A stretch of DNA of 64,000 nt, from contig JAFLBV010000004.1 in assembly GCA_017302895.1 (NCBI GenBank), positions 1 through 64,000 of the forward strand, read 5' to 3'. This document shows positions 25,337 to 32,845 of the stretch, one piece after another. The position numbers and the translations under genes were made by a program. This stretch comes from Ignavibacteria bacterium. GTDB taxonomy: Bacteria > Bacteroidota > Ignavibacteria > Ignavibacteriales > Ignavibacteriaceae. The notes below the pieces were generated by a model, which made no database searches, was not told where the DNA came from, and saw nothing but the letters and a program-made list of their open reading frames with translations. How positions within the stretch are numbered: position 1 is the stretch's first letter; each line of letters begins with the position of its first letter.

Positions 25337-27304
25337 TTACTTCATCAGGATCATTTTTTTGGTGGAGGTGTAGTTACCTGCACTTACGGTATAATAATAT
25401 ACACCGCTTGCGAGGTCACTTGCATTGAAATCCACTGAATGTCTGCCCGATTCAAATTCTCCGTTAACAAGATTTGCAACTTCTTTTCCAAGTACATTGT
25501 AAACTTTCAGGGTTACAAATGATTTGGCAGGAATTGCAAAAGATATTGTCGTTGAAGGATTGAATGGATTTGGGTAATTCTGATCCAAAGCGAAATCAGA
25601 TACTATGGAACCGAGTTCAATTACATCAGAATAACCAAATTCACCGTTGAAATCGATTTGTTTCAGTCTGTAGAACAGTTTACCTGAAACTTCCCTGTCA
25701 ACGAATGAATAGCGGTTTACATCTGTTGAAGTTCCTTTGCCATTTACAAATCCGACTGCTGCGAAAACGAGACCGTCAACACTTCTTTCAATCTGGAATC
25801 CGGCATTGTTTCTCTCGGAAGCTGTTGTCCACTCGAGGTTAACATTTCCATTAACTGCCTGGGCGGTAAATGAAGTAAGCTCGACTGGAGTTGAATTGTT
25901 GGTCAGGTTGAGTGTTCTCATACCTGGACCCCACTCGCTGCCCCAGAAAGTTTTGTGGAATGTTCCTTTGTCTCCCCATGCGCCCATACCGTTATGGTAG
26001 AAGTCAGGATCGAAAATGTTCATCATAACCTGAACCGACTGTGGAACTGTAGCATAACCAAGAACTGCCAGATCGATCATCATTTCTGCTGAATATCCGT
26101 TGTCTGTCTGGGTAGTGTCATTTACCAAAGTTCCGACTGCTTTCCTTCCGATACCGGCACCTGAGTTTGCAACCTGTGCTTCGAATACCATCTCAGGATT
26201 TACACCGCCGGCATTGAAGTACAACTTAAACTCTTTGTCGGCGTTCGAGGCATCTTTAATCTTCATGAAGAGGCCGTCGCCTTCCCAACTGTCTCCAAAA
26301 CGGCAAACTTGTTTATCTTTGGATGTGAATCCAATGTAAAGTTTGTTCTGAATTCTGAGTACCTTAAGCGGTGTCCAGGTTGTATCCTTATACACACCTT
26401 TTACCAGTACAGTCGAGGTAACAGAACTTCCGGTTCCGGTGAGAGGGGGTTTTGGTCCGAATACCAGATATTGGGATGGATATGCCCAGTCAGGTTCGGT
26501 TAAAAGACCATCCAAAACTATTGGATTTGCCGACTGATAAACATTGATTGACTGTGGATCGTTATAGAATGCGATGTCTCTCCAGACTCCGCCCCACTCA
26601 CTGCCCCACCAGGTCTTGTAGAAGGTGCCTTTTGGTCCCCATGCTGTCATTCCAACATGATAACCGTCAGGATCAAAAATATTAATTGTAACGGGAACAG
26701 ATGTAACATTCGCATCATATCCAAGTGAATCAAGATAGATAAGCAGTTCAGCACTGTAGCCATTATCAACCTGTGTTGTATCATTAACTATGGTGTTGGA
26801 ACCCTTAAGTCCTGCGCCCATTCCGGGAGCCTGATTCTCGAATACCATGTTTGAGTTTGCAGTTCCGTCATTAAAATAGAGTTTATACTCTTTTTCCTGA
26901 CCACCGGCTGTCTTTATTTTCATAAAGAGTCCGTCACCTTCCCAACTGTCACCAAATTTACAAACCGATTTGTCATCGCTGGAGAAACCGATATACAGTT
27001 TCGTGCCAACCTTAAGGAATTTCATCTTTGTCCATGTGGTGTCAAGATAGGGAACATCTGTTTTTACATATACACCGGCGGTAACGCCTTGCATCTGAAT
27101 TGTTGTAGCAGGCTTCGGTCCGAATACCAGATATTCCTGGACACTGTTCCACGCTGCTTCATTCATATTGCCATCGACCACGATTGGTCCTGCTGCGAGA
27201 TATGCCTCGCGGGTACTTGGATCGTTATACGGTTGTGCAACGATTGTTTGAACTGCTGCCAGTACAAATATCACTGCGAAGAGCTTGTAGATATTGCTTT
27301 TCAC
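25337..27304 (-). CDS. Exported protein with duplicated CBM9-like domains and T9SS tail
   Basis: 655 residues. Signal peptide to about residue 23 (T-I-V-A-Q). Two homologous halves of about 220 residues each start V-D-G-N-M-N-E-A-A-W (about 44) and L-D-G-L-L-T-E-P-D-W (about 267); they share E-Y-L-V-F-G-P-K-P, F-G-D-S-W-E-G-D-G-L-F-M-K and N-G-Y-S-A-E, a clear internal duplication. A linker of the form T-S-F-T-A-Q-A-V-N-G-N-V-N-L-E-W leads to the type IX tail (N-Y-P-N-P-F-N-P, about residue 573, ending K-K-M-I-L-M-K). No catalytic domain: probably a surface or released glycan-binding protein. It is the first gene of the minus-strand locus, with a LacI operator 34 bases before its start, so it may be the most strongly induced. 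Confidence 0.82.
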   Translation of the reverse strand: MKSNIYKLFAVIFVLAAVQTIVAQPYNDPSTREAYLAAGPIVVDGNMNEAAWNSVQEYLVFGPKPATTIQMQGVTAGVYVKTDVPYLDTTWTKMKFLKVGTKLYIGFSSDDKSVCKFGDSWEGDGLFMKIKTAGGQEKEYKLYFNDGTANSNMVFENQAPGMGAGLKGSNTIVNDTTQVDNGYSAELLIYLDSLGYDANVTSVPVTINIFDPDGYHVGMTAWGPKGTFYKTWWGSEWGGVWRDIAFYNDPQSINVYQSANPIVLDGLLTEPDWAYPSQYLVFGPKPPLTGTGSSVTSTVLVKGVYKDTTWTPLKVLRIQNKLYIGFTSKDKQVCRFGDSWEGDGLFMKIKDASNADKEFKLYFNAGGVNPEMVFEAQVANSGAGIGRKAVGTLVNDTTQTDNGYSAEMMIDLAVLGYATVPQSVQVMMNIFDPDFYHNGMGAWGDKGTFHKTFWGSEWGPGMRTLNLTNNSTPVELTSFTAQAVNGNVNLEWTTASERNNAGFQIERSVDGLVFAAVGFVNGKGTSTDVNRYSFVDREVSGKLFYRLKQIDFNGEFGYSDVIELGSIVSDFALDQNYPNPFNPSTTISFAIPAKSFVTLKVYNVLGKEVANLVNGEFESGRHSVDFNASDLASGVYYYTVSAGNYTSTKKMILMK

Positions 27305-27337
27305 GGCATCTCCTGTTTGTTTGTTTGTATCAAAAAA

Positions 27338-27351
27338 TGTAAACGGTTACA
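27338..27351. promoter_or_regulatory. LacI-family operator at the head of the sugar locus
   Basis: TGTAAACGGTTACA fits TGTAArCGnTTACA with central CG. It lies 34 bases before the start codon of the first gene of the minus-strand locus. With the copy at 17164-17177 it is the evidence that the local LacI protein controls the locus. Confidence 0.75.
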
Positions 27352-27537
27352 CACTGTTAAATTACGGCAAATTTTTCAGAATGTCAAGTTAAATCTTTCA
27401 TCTTGAAGATATTTTTTTCTTTTTTTTCTACTTTTCAGATAAATTTTCTCCTTTAATACCCTTTTTTTATATTTTTGGTGATAATTTTTCAAACTTTTCC
27501 ACCCGGCGGGTTTTATGCCACTGATTGGCTAAAAAAA

Positions 27538-27568
27538 TGTAAATATTTACATTTTTGTAAATTTTACA
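27538..27568. promoter_or_regulatory. Two tandem TGTAAA/TTTACA palindromes upstream of the secreted glycosidase
   Basis: TGTAAATATTTACA (27538-27551) is a perfect palindrome and TGTAAATTTTACA (27556-27568) a second one with a single central base; centres are about 18 bases apart. The half-sites equal those of the LacI operators, but the central CG is missing. They lie 63-93 bases before the preferred start at 27631, so they probably control the divergent glycosidase, through LacI or a relative. A possible -7 element (TATTTTTG) is at 27470-27477. Confidence 0.6.
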
Positions 27569-27630
27569 TTTTCCGGACGGGATTTACATAAGTGAATATT
27601 CTTTTCCCCAATTTATTATCAGGTCTCCCG

Positions 27631-30600
27631 ATGAAGATTAAAATTTTGGCGACATCTATTCTGTTTACTGTTTTTCTGGCTATTCAACTTCATGGACAGG
27701 TACTTTTTGAAGAAAAATTTGAGTCTGTAGCTGCATGGAAAATCAACTCATCCGAGGGTGTTTCGGTAAATAAACAGTCTGACAAGGGCCTCGCAGGTAA
27801 ATGTGTCAGATTTGATATCGATTTCAAAGTGGGCAGTGGATACGGCGGAATCTATGACCTCTTATCCCTCGACCTCCCTGATAATTACCAGATAACCTTT
27901 TATGTGAAGGCAAAAGGTCTTCCCCCAAACAATTTTGAATTTAAACTGGTTGATCCATCGGGCGACAATGTATGGTGGGTTAACAGAAAAGGTTTTGACT
28001 TTCCATCTGAATGGACTAAGATGACTGTGCGGAAACGGAATCTCGGTTTTGCATGGGGTCCGCAGGGTGGCGGTGAGATTAAAAAACTCGGGAGAGTTGA
28101 ACTGATAGTTGCATCAATCAATGGTGGCAAAGGGTCTGTCTTTATCGATGAACTGAAAATTGAAAAACTCGATCCGCCGACTGTACCGACACTTCCCCCT
28201 GTTGTAACAAATAATTTTTACGGGGAAGAGGATGTCCCCAATTCACTTTTTGACGGAAAGTCTGAGACGGGACTTAGCAGTGGTACCAAAATCAAGGAGT
28301 TCACCATCGATATCGATCTGACCGTACAAAAGGAGTTCGGTGGTATCGTACTCGAGTGGGACAAGGAAATGTATCCGCACGGTTTCTCTATTCTGGCATC
28401 CAATGACCTGAAAAAGTGGAATACCCTCTCCAAAAACAAAGGGAAGGGGGGAAAAACTTATATTGTAACTCCCGAAGCTCAATACCGGTACATCAGAATT
28501 GTTGTTGATAACAAGAAAAAATATGAATCTTATCTTAAAGAGATTGAATTTAAAGACCTGAGCTTTGCTGACAACCATAACAACCTTTATTACACTATTG
28601 CTGCATCAAGCCCAAGAGGCTGGTTCCCGCGCTATACCCTGAAACAACAAAATTACTTTACTGTAACAGGTGTCTCAGGTGATGTGAAGGAGGGACTCCT
28701 CAGCGAAGACGGATTGCTCGAAACCGACAAACAGTCTTTCTCTGTGGAGCCGTTTCTTCATCTGGAGGGCAAATTTTACACATGGAATGATGTCAAAATT
28801 TCCCATTCACTCGTGGATAACTATATCCCGGTTCCATCAGTGATCTGGGAGGGAGATAATTTTGATCTGAAAATTACCTCCTTTGCCTCGGGTGAAGTGG
28901 AGAACTCAGTCCTCTACTCTGAATATTCGGTCACAAACAAAACCGGGAAGGAAATCAGCGGCTCTCTCTTCCTCGCACTTCGACCTTTTCAGGTTAATCC
29001 TCCTTGGCAGGACCTGAATTTCTACGGTGGTACCGCCAAAATTGAGACCATCGACCTGAAAAATGGATACGCTCTTGTAAACGGTAAAACAGCCGTAATT
29101 CCTTTGGGCATCACCGGGAATTTTGGAGCCCTCACTTTTGACGAAGGCGACATTTCAACTTATATCTCGGAAAACAAACTCCCAGATTCAAAAAAAGTTA
29201 CCGATAAAACCGGACTGGGCTCAGCCGCCTATTCTTTTAATCTGAAACTGAAACCCGGTGAGACCCGGCGGTTTACATTCGCCATTCCTCAGTATAAAAA
29301 AACAATTCCGGAAACCCTGGTTAAACTCTCGTCAAAAAATGACATTTATAAAACAGAACTTTTGAAAACCAAAGATTTCTGGCAGAAGAAACTGGGACAC
29401 ATCTCATGGAAGGTTCCGAAAGAACTTGAAACTGTTTTTAACACAGTTAAAACCAACATCGGCTACATCCTGATAAACAGAGATAATGTCGGTATCCAAC
29501 CCGGTTCCCGCTCTTATGAAAGATCATGGATAAGGGATGGTGCCCTCACTTCGGCTGCACTTCTGAAAATGGGGCTGCAAAAAGAAGTTAAACAATTCGC
29601 TGAATGGTATTCAAAATATCTGTATCCCAATGGAATGGTCCCTTGTGTAGTCGATAAAAGAGGTCCCGACCCCGTTCCCGAAAATGACAGCAACGGCGAA
29701 TTTATCTATCTGATTTATCAATATTACAGATATACAGGCGACAAGGATTTTATTAAAAACCTCTTCCCCAAGGTTGAAGATGCTGTTGGTTTCATCCGTC
29801 ACATGATCGCCCAAAGAAGCACGGATCACTTCAAAAACAATCCAAACGATTCCATCAGATCACTCTATGGACTGGTTCCTGAATCGATAAGCCACGAAGG
29901 GTACTCAGATAAACCGATGCATTCATACTGGGATAATTTCTTCACATTGCTCGGACTTAAGGATGCGGTCACGATGGCTAAACTGATTGGAAGGAACGAT
30001 CTTGCAGCATCCTGGTCAGTTACAAGAGACTCTTTCGAGACAAATCTCTACAATTCAATAAATCTCTCCATCAAGAGAACAGGTATCGATTACATCCCCG
30101 GGTGTGCAGAAAAAGGTGACTTCGATGCGACTTCCACAACAATAGCCGTCTATCCGGGAGGTGAAATCCACAATCTGCCACAACCGTATCTCGACAATAC
30201 TTTCAAGAGATACTACAAATTTTTTACTGACAGACGGGATGGAAAGTTAAAATGGAATGAGTATACCCCGTATGAAATGAGAACGATCGGCACATTTAAC
30301 TTTTCGGGACAAACCGATATCGTTTGGGAACTGATTCAATTCTTCATGAAAGATCAAAGACCACAGGGCTGGAACCACTGGGCTGAAGTGGTCACTCGTG
30401 ATTACAGATATGCCAGATTCGTCGGTGATATGCCCCACACATGGTGCGGATCCGATTTTATCAATGCAATCAGGGCAATGGTTGTCCACGAGAGAGAATC
30501 TGATAATTCACTTCTTGTTGCTCCCGGTTTTCCGAACGCCTGGTATGAATTTGAGGAGGGATTCAAGTTCGAAAATCTCCCCACCTACTATGGGGAATTG

Positions 30601-30810
30601 AACTTTGAAATTGTAAAAAAAGGACTTGAAGCCACCATAAATATTACTGGTGACATCAAAATTCCCGAAGGTGGCATTAGATATGTGATTCCTCCAAAAT
30701 TCCGGAAAGAAAGAATCGAACTGAACGATAAACACATCGAACCCGGCCTCGATGGCGAGGTGGTAATTAAATCCCTTCCCGCAAAAGTTGAATTGATTTA
30801 TTGGAAATGA
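27631..30810 (+). CDS. Secreted six-hairpin glycosidase with discoidin-like domain
   Basis: About 1059 residues from the ATG at 27631. The frame is open from a GTG at 27592, but a clean signal peptide (M-K-I-K-I-L-A-T-S-I-L-F ending L-H-G-Q) starts only at 27631, with AGG upstream. An N-terminal jelly-roll (about 25-180) is followed by an F5/8 type C (discoidin)-like domain (about 215-310), a beta-rich super-sandwich (about 320-580) and an (alpha/alpha)6 barrel (about 600-960). The barrel contains Y-E-R-S-W-I-R-D-G-A-L, as in GH15-like and related exo-glycosidases, and W-A-E-V-V near its end. No T9SS tail is seen. Divergent from the sugar locus and probably co-regulated through TGTAAA palindromes; likely cleaves polymer or oligomer in the periplasm or outside. 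The GH family number is not readable. Confidence 0.72.
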   Translation: MKIKILATSILFTVFLAIQLHGQVLFEEKFESVAAWKINSSEGVSVNKQSDKGLAGKCVRFDIDFKVGSGYGGIYDLLSLDLPDNYQITFYVKAKGLPPNNFEFKLVDPSGDNVWWVNRKGFDFPSEWTKMTVRKRNLGFAWGPQGGGEIKKLGRVELIVASINGGKGSVFIDELKIEKLDPPTVPTLPPVVTNNFYGEEDVPNSLFDGKSETGLSSGTKIKEFTIDIDLTVQKEFGGIVLEWDKEMYPHGFSILASNDLKKWNTLSKNKGKGGKTYIVTPEAQYRYIRIVVDNKKKYESYLKEIEFKDLSFADNHNNLYYTIAASSPRGWFPRYTLKQQNYFTVTGVSGDVKEGLLSEDGLLETDKQSFSVEPFLHLEGKFYTWNDVKISHSLVDNYIPVPSVIWEGDNFDLKITSFASGEVENSVLYSEYSVTNKTGKEISGSLFLALRPFQVNPPWQDLNFYGGTAKIETIDLKNGYALVNGKTAVIPLGITGNFGALTFDEGDISTYISENKLPDSKKVTDKTGLGSAAYSFNLKLKPGETRRFTFAIPQYKKTIPETLVKLSSKNDIYKTELLKTKDFWQKKLGHISWKVPKELETVFNTVKTNIGYILINRDNVGIQPGSRSYERSWIRDGALTSAALLKMGLQKEVKQFAEWYSKYLYPNGMVPCVVDKRGPDPVPENDSNGEFIYLIYQYYRYTGDKDFIKNLFPKVEDAVGFIRHMIAQRSTDHFKNNPNDSIRSLYGLVPESISHEGYSDKPMHSYWDNFFTLLGLKDAVTMAKLIGRNDLAASWSVTRDSFETNLYNSINLSIKRTGIDYIPGCAEKGDFDATSTTIAVYPGGEIHNLPQPYLDNTFKRYYKFFTDRRDGKLKWNEYTPYEMRTIGTFNFSGQTDIVWELIQFFMKDQRPQGWNHWAEVVTRDYRYARFVGDMPHTWCGSDFINAIRAMVVHERESDNSLLVAPGFPNAWYEFEEGFKFENLPTYYGELNFEIVKKGLEATINITGDIKIPEGGIRYVIPPKFRKERIELNDKHIEPGLDGEVVIKSLPAKVELIYWK

Positions 30811-30849
30811 AATTATTTATTAGTTTTGAAGCGCAGCTCAAGTGAGAAT

Positions 30850-30881
30850 TTTGCATTTGTCGAGTGGAAACCTTATTTTTG
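30850..30881 (+). promoter_or_regulatory. Bacteroidetes-type promoter of the restriction-modification cassette
   Basis: TTTG (30850-30853), a 20-base spacer and TATTTTTG (30874-30881) fit the -33 TTTG / -7 TAnnTTTG consensus. The expected transcript start is about 24 bases before the methyltransferase ATG at 30912. An AGGA lies just before the ATG. It is the best promoter match in the window. Confidence 0.6.
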
Positions 30882-30911
30882 CGTTAGAAAGATATTTTCA
30901 GGATAAAAATA

Positions 30912-31790
30912 ATGCAACCAGAAAAAAGAACATTCGGCCAAACTGATTTCAGGTTTGATAAAAATTTTACACCCCTCCTTTTTAGCGATGGTTTAGCAGC
31001 CCATCCCTTTTTAAAGTGGGCAGGTGGGAAGACACAGTTATTACCTGCCCTAATGAATGAAATCCCGGCAAATTTTAATAAGTATATTGAACCTTTTGTA
31101 GGTGGAGGTGCATTATTTTTTAAGCTAAATCATTCAAATTCCATTATTTCAGATTCGAATGAAGAATTGGTAATTACCTACAATCAAATTAAAATCGATG
31201 TCCAATCCATTATTTCAGTTCTTAATGGTTATCGGAATACAGCAGATTTCTTTTATCAGCTAAGGTCTTTAAAAACAGATGATCTCAGTAAAACTGAGAT
31301 AGCGGCAAGGATGATCTTTTTGAACAAGACTTGTTTCAACGGGCTTTTCAGAGTAAATAAAAAGGGTGAGTTTAATGTCCCTTATGCGAATAACAAGAAT
31401 ATTAAAATTAACACAGACAATTTATTTAAGGTCGCCGATGCTTTGAAAAATACAACGATACTTCACGGAGATTACAAGGAAATAATAGGGAAATTTGCAG
31501 AAAAGGGAGACTTTATATTTCTGGATCCACCTTATCAACCAGTTGGTAAATTCTCTGACTTTAAGAGATACACAAAAGAATTTTTTTACGAGTCAGATCA
31601 AATTGAGTTGGCAACCGTATTCAGGAAACTTGTTGATAAAGGGTGCCATGTCCTCCTGACAAATTCAGAACACCCTCTAATTTTTGATCTTTATAAAGAT
31701 TTTGAGATAAAAATCCTTCAAACAAAGAGACTAATCAATAGCAATGCCGCTTCTCGCTCAGGAACTGACATTATTGTAATTGGTCGATAA
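30912..31790 (+). CDS. D12-class DNA adenine methyltransferase (Dam/DpnM-like)
   Basis: 292 residues. Motif X is F-L-K-W-A-G-G-K-T-Q (33-42), motif I E-P-F-V-G-G-G-A-L-F-F (60-70) and motif IV D-P-P-Y near residue 205, in the order of Dam-family N6-adenine methyltransferases; C-F-N-G-L-F-R-V-N also fits Dam. Dam and DpnM methylate GATC, so a GATC-containing target is plausible. The N-terminus has about 30 extra residues. It is the first gene of a three-gene restriction-modification cassette. The TAA at 31788-31790 is in the same reading frame as the second methyltransferase and is followed by 22 open codons, so the two may once have been one two-domain enzyme. Codon choice looks more AT-rich by eye than in the flanking sugar genes, consistent with transfer. 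Confidence 0.9.
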   Translation: MQPEKRTFGQTDFRFDKNFTPLLFSDGLAAHPFLKWAGGKTQLLPALMNEIPANFNKYIEPFVGGGALFFKLNHSNSIISDSNEELVITYNQIKIDVQSIISVLNGYRNTADFFYQLRSLKTDDLSKTEIAARMIFLNKTCFNGLFRVNKKGEFNVPYANNKNIKINTDNLFKVADALKNTTILHGDYKEIIGKFAEKGDFIFLDPPYQPVGKFSDFKRYTKEFFYESDQIELATVFRKLVDKGCHVLLTNSEHPLIFDLYKDFEIKILQTKRLINSNAASRSGTDIIVIGR

Positions 31791-31856
31791 ACGGAAAACA
31801 TCATCGAAACCGACATCTTCCCGGATTATTTTCGAAATTTCCCCGGTACCAGATAT

Positions 31857-32840
31857 ATGGGGAGCAAAAATAAAATTCTCGGTTCAATTTGGCAACACCT
31901 TGGTAAACTGGAGTTTGAAAGTTTTCTCGATGTTTTTGCCGGGAGTAATGTTGTTGGATATTTTATGAAATGCCAAAATAAGCGGGTAATTTCCAATGAT
32001 TTTTTAACCTTTAGTTATCTAAACGCAAAAGCTATTATTGAAAATCCCTCCGTACAACTATCAGATCAAGATATTCAGATATTATTAAAATACAATGAAA
32101 ACGATAATTTTATTCAGTCAACCTTTAAGGATGTTTTCTTTTCCGAAGAGGATAATAAATTTTTAGATTTCGTAAGATTCAATATAAGTCTTTTCGAAAA
32201 TGAATATAAAAAAGCTCTTGCATATTCATCGTTAGTAAGGGCATGTTTAAAGAAAAGGTCGAGGGGAATTTTTACATTTGTAGGCGAAAGGTATAATGAC
32301 GGTCGGGTTGACATGCAAAAATCCATTCAAGATCATTTCTTAGAAAGTATATCTCTTTACAACAACGCAGTATTTGACAACAATAAAACAAACAAAGCGC
32401 TCAACCTGAATTCAGAAGATATTCAGCTTAATACTGATCTCGTCTACTTAGATCCACCATACTATTCTCCAAAATCTGACAATGATTATGTACGAAGGTA
32501 TCATTTCGTCGAAGGACTGGTTAAAAATTGGGATAATCTGAAAATTCAGGAACACACTGCAGTGAAAAAGTTTAAGAGCTATGACACTCCTTTCTCTAAA
32601 AAAACTTCGTCAGCAATTGCATTGGATAACTTGATGAATAAGTTTAAGAACTCAATTATCGTAATTTCATACTCCTCCAATAGTCTACCCAAAAAGGAAG
32701 AGATAATCGAAATGCTGTCAAAATATAAATCGAATATCCAAACTCATGAAATCAAACATACTTATTCGATGGGTAACCAAAATCACAAAATTGGCAATGC
32801 GAATAATCGAATTCAAGAATATCTGTTTATAGGAAAATAA
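31857..32840 (+). CDS. Second D12-class adenine methyltransferase (FokI-methylase-domain-like)
   Basis: 327 residues from the first ATG. The protein opens at M-G-S-K-N-K-I-L, but this motif X normally reads R-Y-M-G-S-K, and R-Y is encoded directly upstream in frame. The frame is open back to the stop codon of the first methyltransferase (31788-31790) with no ATG, GTG or TTG, and its translation (ending F-P-G-T-R-Y) looks like genuine family sequence. The true start may therefore be a rare codon or come from read-through. Motif I is F-L-D-V-F-A-G-S-N-V-V-G and motif IV D-P-P-Y near residue 199. This arrangement (G-S-K, V-F-A-G-S, then N-D at the end of the next strand) is like one half of M.FokI. 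It probably methylates the second strand of an asymmetric site. The endonuclease gene starts five bases later. Confidence 0.88.
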   Translation: MGSKNKILGSIWQHLGKLEFESFLDVFAGSNVVGYFMKCQNKRVISNDFLTFSYLNAKAIIENPSVQLSDQDIQILLKYNENDNFIQSTFKDVFFSEEDNKFLDFVRFNISLFENEYKKALAYSSLVRACLKKRSRGIFTFVGERYNDGRVDMQKSIQDHFLESISLYNNAVFDNNKTNKALNLNSEDIQLNTDLVYLDPPYYSPKSDNDYVRRYHFVEGLVKNWDNLKIQEHTAVKKFKSYDTPFSKKTSSAIALDNLMNKFKNSIIVISYSSNSLPKKEEIIEMLSKYKSNIQTHEIKHTYSMGNQNHKIGNANNRIQEYLFIGK

Positions 32841-32845
32841 GTTTT

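Noticed and set aside
25244-25438. Plus-strand open frame of 64 codons between GH94 and the CBM9-like gene
   Set aside because: It runs across the period-9 inverted repeat and into the antisense of the CBM9-like gene; the peptide is the usual chance translation of this repeat type.
31780-31968. Alternative start frame between the two methyltransferases
   Set aside because: It is out of frame with the conserved R-Y-M-G-S-K region and ends early; it cannot supply the missing N-terminus of the second enzyme without a frameshift.
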